From positions 508 to 47,460 of the forward strand of contig NZ_JANWVH010000012.1 in NCBI RefSeq assembly GCF_025056915.1: a stretch of 46,953 nt of DNA. The letters are read 5' to 3'. The notes under the pieces were generated by a model, which had not been told where the DNA came from, searched no databases, and saw nothing but the letters and a program-made list of their open reading frames with translations. Positions 1 through 6,960 of the stretch are shown here, piece after piece (the stretch's first letter is position 1; each line of letters opens with the position of its first letter). This DNA comes from Meiothermus sp. (lineage in GTDB: Bacteria; Deinococcota; Deinococci; Deinococcales; Thermaceae). The translations under genes were made by a program, and so were the position numbers.

Positions 1-2
1 TG

Positions 3-311
3 CGCCCACTGGCCGAAGTCCAGCGGCTACTGGCCACTGGAGGGGGCGCGGCCTCCGACCTGTGGCTCTCGCTTCTGAGCGGGGCCCTGGGGGTGCCGGT
101 GGTGCGGGTCTCGGGCGACGAGGGGGCCGCCCGGGGGGCCGGAATCCTGGCCCTGGTGGGGGCGGGGGTGTACGGGGGCCTCGAGCAGGCCCTGCAGGCC
201 ACCCAGCCGGCAGAGCTAGACGCCCCACCCGCACAAGCGGAAATCCGCGCCCTCCAGCCCGGTTACCGGCAGGCGGTGGAGCTGATGCTCGAGCGCCTCT
301 TGCAACGCTGA
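3..311 (+). CDS. xylB: FGGY-family carbohydrate kinase, C-terminal end (xylulokinase type), partial
   Basis: Partial gene entering from the left edge; about 102 codons are visible before TGA at 309-311. The reading frame gives a glycine-rich GGGAASDLW stretch followed by GAARGAGILALVGAGVY. In FGGY sugar kinases this is the adenine-binding part of the C-terminal actin-like domain, and the GAARGAG-x-LA form is typical of xylulokinases, which phosphorylate D-xylulose in the cytoplasm. The tail (QPGYRQAVELMLERL) also fits the family. The substrate cannot be fixed from this end alone; other FGGY kinases (glycerol, gluconate) are possible but less similar in this segment. The gene stops 90 bp before a mobile repeat. 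Confidence 0.8.
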   Translation, partial: RPLAEVQRLLATGGGAASDLWLSLLSGALGVPVVRVSGDEGAARGAGILALVGAGVYGGLEQALQATQPAELDAPPAQAEIRALQPGYRQAVELMLERLLQR

Positions 312-400
312 AAGTCTCCAGCACCTTGCCTGGCGACTCTGGGCCACCGGCCCCTTGCTCGATTCAAGGGTTTTGCCCTGTTGTACGGAGCGATGCGGCC

Positions 401-506
401 TATCGTGCCCTTCACAGCGGTGGCCGCCTATCCAGGCCGCTACTGTTCTGTCCAGGACAAAGCTTTCTTATAGTCGAATGGCTCTAAATATGTGAAGAGC
501 GCTCTA
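401..506 (+). mobile_element. MITE copy A (TA-flanked, imperfect terminal inverted repeats)
   Basis: About 106 bp. The left end TATCGTGCCCTTCACAG and the right end ATGTGAAGAGCGCTCTA are imperfect inverted repeats, each ending in TA. Inside is a GTGGCCGCC-N-GGCCGC hairpin and a TGTCC-A-GGACA hairpin. At least seven related copies occur in the window. It has no coding capacity. The right-hand TA supplies the TAG stop codon of the minus-strand flavoprotein gene at 504. Confidence 0.85.
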
Positions 507-1871
507 AAGCTGCGCGGTATCGCCCCAGTTTTGCAGCAGCTTTTGATAGGCCCGTTCCTGGTAGCGTGAGAGGGTAAAAGCGGGCGCATAACCCGGCAGT
601 GCGGCCCCGGTCACGTGGGCTGCCAGCAGTTCCCCGGCGGCGCAGGCGGCCATCACCCCAAAGCCCGACAAGGCCCCCACCAGATAGGCCCCCTTGACCG
701 GCAGCGGGCCGATGAGCGGGCGGTTTTCCTGGGTTTTGAGGTAGTAGCCCCCGTCCACCCAGGGCTTGGGCGCTCTCTCGAGGTAGCCTTGCAGACCCGG
801 AACCATCACCGACAAAGCGCGCAGGGCAAGCTCGGGGTTGAGAGGGTCGGGGGGCAGGGGGAAAGTGGGGTCAACCGGCTTCGTGTGGTGGTTGTAAAGC
901 ACAATCAGGGTGGGGCTATTCCCCGCCCCGTCGGGTCGGCCATGCGCTCCAGAAGGCAGTTTTTGCAGAAGCCAGCCAGCACCCTCCTCGGCCAGCATCT
1001 CGCGCTCTTCCGGGCTCCAGGGCAGTTCTATCTCGTCCATCCAGATGAGCAGGGGGGCCTCGCGGGGAACCACCGCCAGGGTCTCGCTAAAGCTCATCTT
1101 GAGGTGCTGCTCGGCAAAGACCGGAAGCTCCACCCCCAGCATCTGGCCGACCCGCTTTTGCATGGGCCCGGCAGCGTTGACGAAGACAGAGGTCTCGATG
1201 CTCTGGGTAGAGCCGTCGCTTTGTCTTACCTCAACCGAGCGAACCGCACCGCCCAGCGTTTCCACCCCCACCACCTCCCCGCGCACCAGCCGAGCCCCCT
1301 GTTCGCGGGCTTTTTCCAGCAGATACATTCCCAGTTGCTGGGCCGAGAGCCAGCCCGCCCGCCGCACGTGCAGCACCGCCCGGGTGCCGGGGTTCAGGTA
1401 GGGGAAGTGCTGCCGGATCAGGGCCAGGTCGGTCAGCAAGTCGGCCCCGTCCGGCACGCCCTCAAAGCCCTCGGGCGGGGAGGGGGCGTAGTGGGTGTTG
1501 CCGCTGTGAACGCGCAGCGCACCCGCGCCCTGGTGGGCTGCTTGCTGGGCGGTCTCGATGAGCTGAGGAATTTTGGCCGGGTCGGCGGTGGCGTAGAGGT
1601 AGCCCCGGCGGTTCAGGCGGATGCGGTTGGAGGATTCGCGGGCGATGGCCTCGAGCAGCTCGATGCTGCGGTTCATGAAGGCAATCATGTGGCCGTCCGG
1701 CCCCGGCCACCAGTTGCGGTAGGCCTCGGTGGACTTGTCGGAGGTGAGCGAAAGCGGGTCGCCCTGCTCCACAATCACCACCTGCTTCAGGCCCTTTTTG
1801 GTGAGGTGATAGGCCGCCGCCACCCCGGCGATTCCAGCGCCGCAGATGACGGCCTCAGCGTGGGGTGGCAT
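504..1871 (-). CDS. FAD-dependent oxidoreductase, DAO (glycine/D-amino acid oxidase-like) family
   Basis: 455-residue flavoprotein. The N-terminus has a Rossmann FAD-binding motif (ICGAGIAGVAAAYHL, about residues 9-23) followed by the acidic VEQGD that binds the ADP ribose. A conserved SDKSTEAYRNWWPGP segment follows at about 44-58, and the C-terminus has the second FAD contact (GALSGFGVMAACAAGEL). This is the layout of the DAO superfamily (sarcosine, dimethylglycine or D-amino acid oxidoreductases); the substrate is unknown. ATG at 1871 is 2 bp from a perfect palindrome that probably contains the -10 region, so the mRNA would have almost no leader. The stop codon TAG lies in the end of MITE copy A, so the original C-terminus may have been trimmed. 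MITE copy B lies upstream in the opposite orientation. Confidence 0.85.
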   Translation of the reverse strand: MPPHAEAVICGAGIAGVAAAYHLTKKGLKQVVIVEQGDPLSLTSDKSTEAYRNWWPGPDGHMIAFMNRSIELLEAIARESSNRIRLNRRGYLYATADPAKIPQLIETAQQAAHQGAGALRVHSGNTHYAPSPPEGFEGVPDGADLLTDLALIRQHFPYLNPGTRAVLHVRRAGWLSAQQLGMYLLEKAREQGARLVRGEVVGVETLGGAVRSVEVRQSDGSTQSIETSVFVNAAGPMQKRVGQMLGVELPVFAEQHLKMSFSETLAVVPREAPLLIWMDEIELPWSPEEREMLAEEGAGWLLQKLPSGAHGRPDGAGNSPTLIVLYNHHTKPVDPTFPLPPDPLNPELALRALSVMVPGLQGYLERAPKPWVDGGYYLKTQENRPLIGPLPVKGAYLVGALSGFGVMAACAAGELLAAHVTGAALPGYAPAFTLSRYQERAYQKLLQNWGDTAQL

Positions 1872-1873
1872 AG

Positions 1874-1890
1874 GTGTATACAGTATACAC
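1874..1890. promoter_or_regulatory. Palindromic operator overlapping the promoter and start of the FAD oxidoreductase
   Basis: GTGTATACAGTATACAC is a perfect 8-1-8 palindrome ending 2 bp before the ATG at 1871. Read on the minus strand it contains TATACT/TATACA hexamers suitable as -10 elements. The GTATAC half-sites resemble operators of GntR-family regulators, so a repressor bound here would cover the promoter. Which regulator binds is inference; no regulator gene is adjacent. Confidence 0.6.
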
Positions 1891-1921
1891 TAGACCTCCT
1901 GCAAAAGTAGGCAACGTGCTG

Positions 1922-2023
1922 TAGAGCGCTCTTCACATATTATGAGCCATTTGGGTTCGAGAAAGCCTGGTTCTGAACAGAACAGTGGCCGCCTGGATGG
2001 GCCAGATCTGTGAAGAGCGCGAT
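1922..2023 (-). mobile_element. MITE copy B
   Basis: About 102 bp, inverted relative to copy A. It begins TAGAGCGCTCTTCACATA and ends CTGTGAAGAGCGCGATG (terminal TA mutated to TG). The internal hairpin is the variant form with GTTCTG and CAGAAC in place of TGTCC and GGACA. It ends 21 bp upstream of the -35 hexamer of the nrd operon. Confidence 0.85.
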
Positions 2024-2044
2024 GAGCAGCTTCGGCAAGCACCA

Positions 2045-2074
2045 TTGACATCCTTACACAACAGATTGTATTGT
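2045..2074 (+). promoter_or_regulatory. Promoter of the nrdIEF operon
   Basis: TTGACA (2045-2050), 18-bp spacer, TATTGT (2069-2074): a good sigma-70/SigA-type match placed just upstream of the riboswitch leader. Transcription would start near 2081, giving a leader of about 270 nt before nrdI. The first NrdR-like box lies in the spacer and overlaps the -10. Confidence 0.65.
2056..2071. promoter_or_regulatory. NrdR-box-like site 1
   Basis: ACACAACAGATTGTAT matches the published NrdR box consensus acaCwAtATaTwGtgt at 13 of 16 positions by my count. It overlaps the spacer and -10 of the nrd promoter. Binding there would repress transcription, as NrdR (a Zn-ribbon plus ATP-cone repressor) does at other RNR operons. 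Confidence 0.6.
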
Positions 2075-2086
2075 TTCGGGCAGAAA

Positions 2087-2102
2087 CCACAATATGTGGT
2101 TT
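2087..2102. promoter_or_regulatory. NrdR-box-like site 2
   Basis: CCACAATATGTGGTTT matches the NrdR box consensus at 12 of 16 positions and starts exactly 31 bp after site 1. Tandem boxes about three helical turns apart are the usual arrangement for NrdR. It forms part of the inverted repeat AAACCAC-N5-GTGGTTT, just after the predicted transcription start. Confidence 0.55.
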
Positions 2103-2225
2103 CCCCACTGGTGTCAGGGGAAGCGCGGTGCAATTCCGCCGCTGTCGCGCAACGGTAAAAGCCCGAATGCCTGCCCAGGAGGGTCTCCTAGTCCTCGCGC
2201 AAGGGACGGAAAGGTGGCTTACGTG
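2103..2225 (+). promoter_or_regulatory. Cobalamin (B12) riboswitch
   Basis: The leader contains the conserved cobalamin riboswitch core in order: GGGGAAGC, GGTGCAATTCC, GCTGTCGCGCAACGGTAA and the B12 box AGCCCGAATGCCTGCC (2160-2175). It lies between the nrd promoter and nrdI. By family knowledge, adenosylcobalamin binding lowers expression of the downstream gene; B12 riboswitches are known before B12-independent RNR operons in other bacteria. The expression platform is unclear: a weak hairpin CAGCA-GGCG-TGCTG followed by a T-rich stretch (2266-2290) is a candidate terminator. The 5' and 3' limits are approximate. Confidence 0.88.
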
Positions 2226-2353
2226 AATCATTCCCATACAACCTAGCGTTGGATAGCGGCCAGTGCAGCAGGCGTGCTGTTTGGGCTTTTGCGCCGTGAC
2301 CTATTCAAGAACCGCGGCAGAGATGTCTTTTGTGCATCCGGGGTGGTCAAGCT

Positions 2354-2740
2354 GTGTTGATTGTTTATGCTTCTAAAACCGGCAACGTGCAACGCTTTGT
2401 GAAGCGGCTGGCTCTGCCTTCTTTGCGCTTGCAGACAGGCGAGGAGCAGGTTTCGGAAGCCTGCGTGCTCCTGACCTACACCACCGGCTTTGGGCAGGTG
2501 CCTCCTGAGGTGGAGCGCTTCGCCGCTAGGAACTGGCCCTTTTTAAGGGGGGTGGCCGCGAGTGGCAACCGCAACTGGGGCCAAAACTTCGCCCGCGCAG
2601 CCGACTTGCTTGCCGAGCGCTACGCGCTGCCTGTACTACTCAAGTTTGAACTTGCGGGCACCGAGAGCGACCGCAAGGGGTTTATGGAGGTGGTCGCCCA
2701 GTTAGAAGGAGGCAGAGGTGCTTTATTTAGAGCTCAATAG
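2354..2740 (+). CDS. nrdI: Ribonucleotide reductase-associated flavodoxin NrdI
   Basis: 128-residue FMN protein of class Ib RNR. NrdI supplies the oxidant that assembles the manganese-tyrosyl radical cofactor of NrdF. The sequence shows YASKTGNVQRFV (phosphate-binding loop), TYTTGFGQVPPEV and the family signature ASGNRNWGQNF, followed by the KFELAGTESD end, at normal family length. The GTG at 2354 is preferred because homologues begin with (M)LIVYASKTGN and a GGGGTGG sequence lies just upstream; TTG at 2330 in the same frame would add eight unmatched residues. It is the first gene after the B12 riboswitch and overlaps nrdE by 23 nt. Confidence 0.92.
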   Translation: MLIVYASKTGNVQRFVKRLALPSLRLQTGEEQVSEACVLLTYTTGFGQVPPEVERFAARNWPFLRGVAASGNRNWGQNFARAADLLAERYALPVLLKFELAGTESDRKGFMEVVAQLEGGRGALFRAQ

Positions 2741-4796
2741 CGCCATCTTACAGAAGAGAAACGGCTTTTTTCAGCTCGAGAAAGACCTCGAGGCGGTGCG
2801 GGCCTTTGAGGAGGAAGTAGGCAAAAAGCTGCGGCCCTTCCCCGGCCCCATCGAGCGCCTGAGGGCGCTGGTAGAGGAGGGCTACTACGAGAACTTTTTC
2901 GAGCGCTACCGCGAGGAAGACCTGCTCGAGCTCTCCGACCTGGCCTACAGCTATGGCTTCCGCTTCGCCAGCTTCATGGCCATCTCCAAGTTCTACAAAG
3001 ACTACGCCCTCAAGTCCGACGACAAGAAAGAGTACCTCGAGCGCTACGAGGACCGGGTGCTGGCGGTGGCCCTGCACCTGGCCCAGGGCAGCGTGGAGAA
3101 GGCCCGGGCCTACGTGCGGGCCCTGATGGAGCAGCGCTACCAGCCCGCCACTCCCACCTTCCTGAACGCCGGGCGGGCCCGGCGGGGGGAGCTGGTGAGC
3201 TGCTTTTTGCTGGAGCTCGACGACTCGCTCAACTCCATCGGCTACAACCTGAACGCGGCCATGCAGCTCTCCAAGATTGGCGGGGGGGTGGCCCTCAACC
3301 TCTCCAAGCTGCGGGCCCGGGGGGAGCCCATCAAGGGCGTGGCCCATGCGGCCAAGGGCGTGGTGCCGGTGATGAAGCTGCTCGAGGACGCCTTCAACTA
3401 CGCCGACCAGATGGGCCAGCGCAAGGGGGCCGGAGCGGTTTACCTGAACATCTTCCACTGGGATGTGGAGGAGTTTTTAGACACCAAGAAGATCAACGCC
3501 GACGAGAAAAGCCGCATCCAGACCCTCTCCTTGGGCCTGATCGTGCCGCACAAGTTCTTCGAGCTGGCCGAGCGGGGGGAGGATTTCTACGTTTTCGCCC
3601 CCTACTCGGTCTACCAGGCCTTCGGCGAGCACCTAGACGACATGGATCTCGACCGGCGCTACGAGGAGCTCGTGGCCCACCCCGCGGTGAAGAAGCGGCC
3701 CCTCCCGGCCCGGGCCATGCTCACCCGCATCGCCCAGACCCAGTTCGAATCGGGCTATCCCTACATCGTCTACAAGAGCAACGCCAACCGGGCCCACCCC
3801 CTCAAGGGGCTGGGGCAGATCAAGATGTCGAACCTCTGCACCGAGATTTTCCAGCTCCAGACCCCCTCCCAGATTGGCGACTACGGCGAGCCCGACCAGA
3901 TTGGCTACGACATCAGCTGCAACCTAGGCTCCTTGAACATCGTGAACGTGATGGCTTCGGGGAACCTGCAGGAAAGTGTGCACACCGCCATGGACATGCT
4001 GACCGCGGTGAGCGACCTCTCCAGCATCAAAAACGTTCCCGGGGTGGCGCGGGCCAACCGGGCCTTTCACTCGGTGGGCCTGGGGGCCATGAACCTGCAC
4101 GGCTTTCTGGCCAAGAACCAGCTCCGCTACGAGTCGGCGGAGGCCCGCGACTTCGCCCGCAGCTTCTTCGCCGCGGTGAACTTTTACTCCCTCGAGCGCT
4201 CCATGGCCATCGCCCGCGAGCGCGGGGTTCGCTTCGAGGGCTTCGAGCACTCCGACTACGCCACCGGCGAGTACTTCGCCCGCTACCTAGAGGAAGACTT
4301 CCGCCCCCGCACCGAGGCCGTGCGGCGGCTCTTCGCCCACCTGCCCCTGCCCGGCCCCGCGGAGTGGGCCCGGCTCAAAGCCGAGGTGGAGCGCCACGGC
4401 CTCTACCACGCCTACCGCCTGGCCATCGCCCCCACCGCCAGCATCAGCTACATCCAAAACGCCACCCCCTCCATCGCGCCCATTGTAGAGGTGGTGGAGA
4501 CCCGCACCTACGGCAACGCCACCACCTACTACCCGGTGCCCTTCCTCTCCGAGGAGACCTACTGGTACTACAAGTCGGCCTACCACACCAACATGTACCG
4601 CCTGATTGACCTGGTGGCCGAGATTCAGCCCCACGTGGACCAGGGCATCAGCACCGTGCTTTACGTCACCAGCGAGACCAGCACCCGCGAGCTGGCCCGG
4701 CTTTACGTCTACGCCGAGCGCAAGGGCCTCAAAAGCCTCTACTACACCCGCACCAAGAACCTCTCGGTGGAGGAGTGCCTGAGCTGTGCGGTCTGA
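2718..4796 (+). CDS. nrdE: Class Ib ribonucleoside-diphosphate reductase, catalytic subunit NrdE
   Basis: 692-residue catalytic subunit that reduces ribonucleoside diphosphates. It aligns along its length with NrdE proteins. By comparison with the family, Cys374 (SNLC) carries the thiyl radical, Cys162 (VSCFLL) and Cys401 (ISCNLGSLN) are the active-site redox pair, the SLYY tyrosines near the C-terminus belong to the radical path, and the terminal CLSC receives electrons from a glutaredoxin-like protein. As is usual for NrdE, there is no N-terminal ATP-cone. The GTG start at 2718 has an AAGGAGG at 2706-2712 and lies inside the end of nrdI, implying translational coupling. No nrdH lies nearby. 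Confidence 0.95.
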   Translation: MLYLELNSAILQKRNGFFQLEKDLEAVRAFEEEVGKKLRPFPGPIERLRALVEEGYYENFFERYREEDLLELSDLAYSYGFRFASFMAISKFYKDYALKSDDKKEYLERYEDRVLAVALHLAQGSVEKARAYVRALMEQRYQPATPTFLNAGRARRGELVSCFLLELDDSLNSIGYNLNAAMQLSKIGGGVALNLSKLRARGEPIKGVAHAAKGVVPVMKLLEDAFNYADQMGQRKGAGAVYLNIFHWDVEEFLDTKKINADEKSRIQTLSLGLIVPHKFFELAERGEDFYVFAPYSVYQAFGEHLDDMDLDRRYEELVAHPAVKKRPLPARAMLTRIAQTQFESGYPYIVYKSNANRAHPLKGLGQIKMSNLCTEIFQLQTPSQIGDYGEPDQIGYDISCNLGSLNIVNVMASGNLQESVHTAMDMLTAVSDLSSIKNVPGVARANRAFHSVGLGAMNLHGFLAKNQLRYESAEARDFARSFFAAVNFYSLERSMAIARERGVRFEGFEHSDYATGEYFARYLEEDFRPRTEAVRRLFAHLPLPGPAEWARLKAEVERHGLYHAYRLAIAPTASISYIQNATPSIAPIVEVVETRTYGNATTYYPVPFLSEETYWYYKSAYHTNMYRLIDLVAEIQPHVDQGISTVLYVTSETSTRELARLYVYAERKGLKSLYYTRTKNLSVEECLSCAV

Positions 4797-4806
4797 AGGA
4801 GCCAAG

Positions 4807-6093
4807 ATGGAAGCAACCCAAACCCACCCCGCCTTTGAAGCGGTCAACTGGAACCGGCCCGAGGACGACTACACCAAGATGTTCTGGGACCAGAACGTGC
4901 GGCAGTTCTGGGTGGACGAGGAAATCCCCTTAGCCGACGACAAGCTCTCCTGGATGACCCTGAGCAAGGCCGAGCAGCGGGCCTACGAGGCGGTGCTGGC
5001 CGGGCTCACGCTCTTAGACACGGTGCAGGGCAGCGTGGGGATGCCCCAGATTGCCCAGCGGGTGCCGGGCCTGCAGGTCAAGGCGGTGCTCGCCTTTATG
5101 GGGGCCATGGAGCACATGCACGCCAAGAGCTATAGCTCCATCTTCTCCACCCTCTGCACCTCGGAGCGGATTGGCGAGCTCTTTGACTGGGTCAGGGCCC
5201 AGCCCGAGCTGCAGGCCAAGCTGGCCCTAATCCACGGGGCCTACACCAGCATCCAGGACAGGCGGAGCCTCTACCGGGCCATGGCCGCCAGCGTGCTGCT
5301 GGAGTCCTACCTCTTCTACTCGGGCTTCTTCTACCCGCTTTACCTGGCCGGGCAGGGGCGGCTGGTGAGCTCGGGGGAGATCATCAGCCTGATTATCCGC
5401 GACGAGGCCATCCACGGGGTGTACGTGGGCCTTCTGGCCCAGGAGCTGCTGAGCGGGATGAAGGAGCGGGAGCAGCGGGAGGCCCAAAGCGAGGTGCACC
5501 GGCTTTTGGAGGCGCTTTCGCCCCTCGAGGACCGCTACAGCGAGGCCCTCTACGCCCCCATCGGCTTAGAGGAAGCGGTGTGCACCTTCTCCCGCTACAA
5601 CGCCGACAAGGCCCTGATGAACCTGGGGCTGGAGCCCTACTTCGGGGTGGGGGCCGAGGCAGTCAACCCGGTGGTGCTGGCCGGGCTGCGCACCGAGACC
5701 AAAAACCACGACTTCTTCTCCACCAAAGGCAACGGCTACATCAAGGCCACCCGGGTGGAGCCACTTACCGACCTGGACTTCTACTTCCCCGAGGCCGAGG
5801 AAGACCTGAAGCCCGTGGTCAAGCGGGATGGGCGCAGCGTGCCCTTCGACGAGCTGCGCATCGTGCGGGCGGTGGAGAAAGCCGCGCGGGCGGTGGGGGT
5901 GGATCTGGAGCCTGCCCGCCTGGAACGGCATATTCTTTCGCCTGTCAAGCGCCGGGCCCGGCAGAAAAGCCTGGCGGTGGAAGAGATTCAAGACCGGGTG
6001 GAAGAGGGCCTGATGGAGACCTACCCCCAGGTGGCCAAGGCCTACATCCTCTACCGCGAGGAGCGGGCCAAGCTGCGCCGGAGCCGGGCATGA
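4807..6093 (+). CDS. nrdF: Class Ib RNR radical subunit NrdF with C-terminal ATP-cone
   Basis: 428 residues, against about 320-330 for ordinary NrdF. Residues 1 to about 330 are a complete NrdF: metal ligands Asp71, Glu102, His105, Glu166, Glu200 and His203 and radical Tyr109 are all in place (LLDT, MEHMHAKSY, LLES, RDEAIHG), as is the NHDFFS segment. From about residue 336 a further 90 residues form an ATP-cone: VVKRDGRSVPF at its start, QDRVEEGLME and VAKAYILYREER at its end. ATP-cones sense ATP/dATP and usually sit at the N-terminus of NrdA or in NrdR; here the domain follows the tail by which NrdF normally docks on NrdE. ATG 4807 has AAGGAG 10 nt before it; an in-frame start at 4786 would overlap nrdE. 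Confidence 0.93.
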   Translation: MEATQTHPAFEAVNWNRPEDDYTKMFWDQNVRQFWVDEEIPLADDKLSWMTLSKAEQRAYEAVLAGLTLLDTVQGSVGMPQIAQRVPGLQVKAVLAFMGAMEHMHAKSYSSIFSTLCTSERIGELFDWVRAQPELQAKLALIHGAYTSIQDRRSLYRAMAASVLLESYLFYSGFFYPLYLAGQGRLVSSGEIISLIIRDEAIHGVYVGLLAQELLSGMKEREQREAQSEVHRLLEALSPLEDRYSEALYAPIGLEEAVCTFSRYNADKALMNLGLEPYFGVGAEAVNPVVLAGLRTETKNHDFFSTKGNGYIKATRVEPLTDLDFYFPEAEEDLKPVVKRDGRSVPFDELRIVRAVEKAARAVGVDLEPARLERHILSPVKRRARQKSLAVEEIQDRVEEGLMETYPQVAKAYILYREERAKLRRSRA

Positions 6094-6479
6094 GAAAAAC
6101 CCGCACCGTGCACCTGGTGCGCCCGGGCGACTGCAACCACTACGGTAGCCTCTTCGGCGGCACGGCCATGGCCTGGATGGACGAGGCCGCCTTTGTGGCC
6201 GCCACCCGGCACGCCCGGGCCAAGGTGGTCACGGTGCATGCCGACGCCCTGGACTTTCGCCACCCGGTGCCCCAGGGCGCCATCGTGGAGCTGGTGGCCT
6301 GGGTTCGCGAGGTGGGACGGAGCTCCATGCGCCTCGAGGTGGAGATGTGGGTGGAGCGGGTGGACAGCCCCGAGCGCACCCTGGCCTGCCGCGCGGGGTT
6401 CGTGATGGTGGCCTTGGGGCCAGATGGACGGGCCATTCCGGTATCGGCCCCGGTAGAAGGCCCCGATGCAGAGCCCTGA
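6090..6479 (+). CDS. Acyl-CoA thioesterase, hotdog fold (YciA-like)
   Basis: 129-residue single-hotdog protein. It carries NHYGSLFGGTAMAWMDEAA at about 16-34, the hotdog helix with the catalytic Asp, and the DFRHPVPQGAIVEL strand after it, as in acyl-CoA hydrolases of the YciA/BFIT group. These cytoplasmic enzymes hydrolyse acyl-CoA to free acid and CoA; chain-length preference cannot be told. The ATG overlaps the nrdF stop codon (ATGA), so it is translated with the RNR operon, probably for lack of an intervening promoter more than a shared function. The stop TGA at 6477-6479 is followed directly by cobQ debris on the other strand. Confidence 0.85.
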   Translation: MRKTRTVHLVRPGDCNHYGSLFGGTAMAWMDEAAFVAATRHARAKVVTVHADALDFRHPVPQGAIVELVAWVREVGRSSMRLEVEMWVERVDSPERTLACRAGFVMVALGPDGRAIPVSAPVEGPDAEP

Positions 6480-6955
6480 ATACAGGCCAGAAAGTCGAGA
6501 AAATCCGGCCTTGAAATGGGCCGCCACGAAATCGGCCATCTGCTCGAAGAGGTTCTCCGAACGCGGCGGCTGCCCAAAGAGGTGCATTAGAGCGCTCTTC
6601 ACATATTTAAGAAAGCTTTGTCCTGGACAGAACAGTGGCGGCCCGGATAGGCGGCCATGTCTGTGAAGGGCGCGATAGCACCTCCGGGTTCTCAAAGAGC
6701 CCGTGGAGGTAAAGCCCCAGCACGCTTCCCTGCTGCATGTACAGGTGGCCGCTCTCCCCGTGACGAATCTCGTAGCCCTGGATGGCCAGACCCTCCAGGG
6801 CCTACCAGTACCCGCCCAGCCCTTCCAGGCAGGCCTGGCTCAGCCGCTGCACCCTGTCGGGGCCAAAGGCTGTGGGCACGCTGGTGAGGGCCTCGAGCGC
6901 TTCAGGGCCGGGGAAAAGCAGCCGGGCATCGCCCCGGAACTTGTTCAGCACGTCT
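6480..6955 (-). pseudogene. cobQ: Decayed cobyric acid synthase (cobQ) fragment
   Basis: Reading the minus strand downwards, one frame gives VLNKFRGDARLLFPG (a conserved segment of the CobQ synthetase domain). It then runs, with a large internal loss and one in-frame TAG (after GGYW), to GYEIRHGESGHLYMQ and LGLYLHGLFENPEV, the hallmark C-terminal glutaminase motif of CobQ. MITE copy C is inserted right after ENPEV. Beyond it the frame resumes with HLFGQPPRSENLFEQMADFVAAHF and ends in a frameshift (PDFLDFLA lies in the next frame). CobQ amidates adyric acid derivatives in B12 synthesis; this copy cannot work. The lower limit is uncertain because no proper stop remains. Confidence 0.7.
6588..6677 (-). 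mobile_element. MITE copy C, inserted in the cobQ remnant
   Basis: About 90 bp, from TAGAGCGCTCTTCACATA to CTGTGAAGGGCGCGATA; slightly shorter than the others because the segment matching GAGCCATTCGA is missing. CobQ sequence can be read on both sides (ENPEV and HLFGQ), so this is a true insertion with TA at both borders. It is the best evidence in the window that the element moves and uses a TA target. Confidence 0.88.
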
Positions 6956-6960
6956 GTATG

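Noticed and set aside
401..506. Reading the repeat family as REP/BIME or as small RNA genes.
   Set aside because: The TA borders, terminal inverted repeats and the copy inserted within cobQ fit a MITE better; no promoter precedes the copies.
504..1910. Long plus-strand frame opposite the flavoprotein gene.
   Set aside because: No family motif and low-complexity composition; the minus-strand frame has clear FAD motifs.
2266..2290. Riboswitch terminator hairpin as a firm feature.
   Set aside because: The stem is only 5 bp and the T-run is interrupted; kept only as a candidate expression platform in the riboswitch entry.
6051..6695. A 214-codon minus-strand frame across the thioesterase and MITE copy C taken as a gene.
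   Set aside because: It joins MITE sequence, cobQ debris and the antisense of the thioesterase gene; only the middle part has family similarity.
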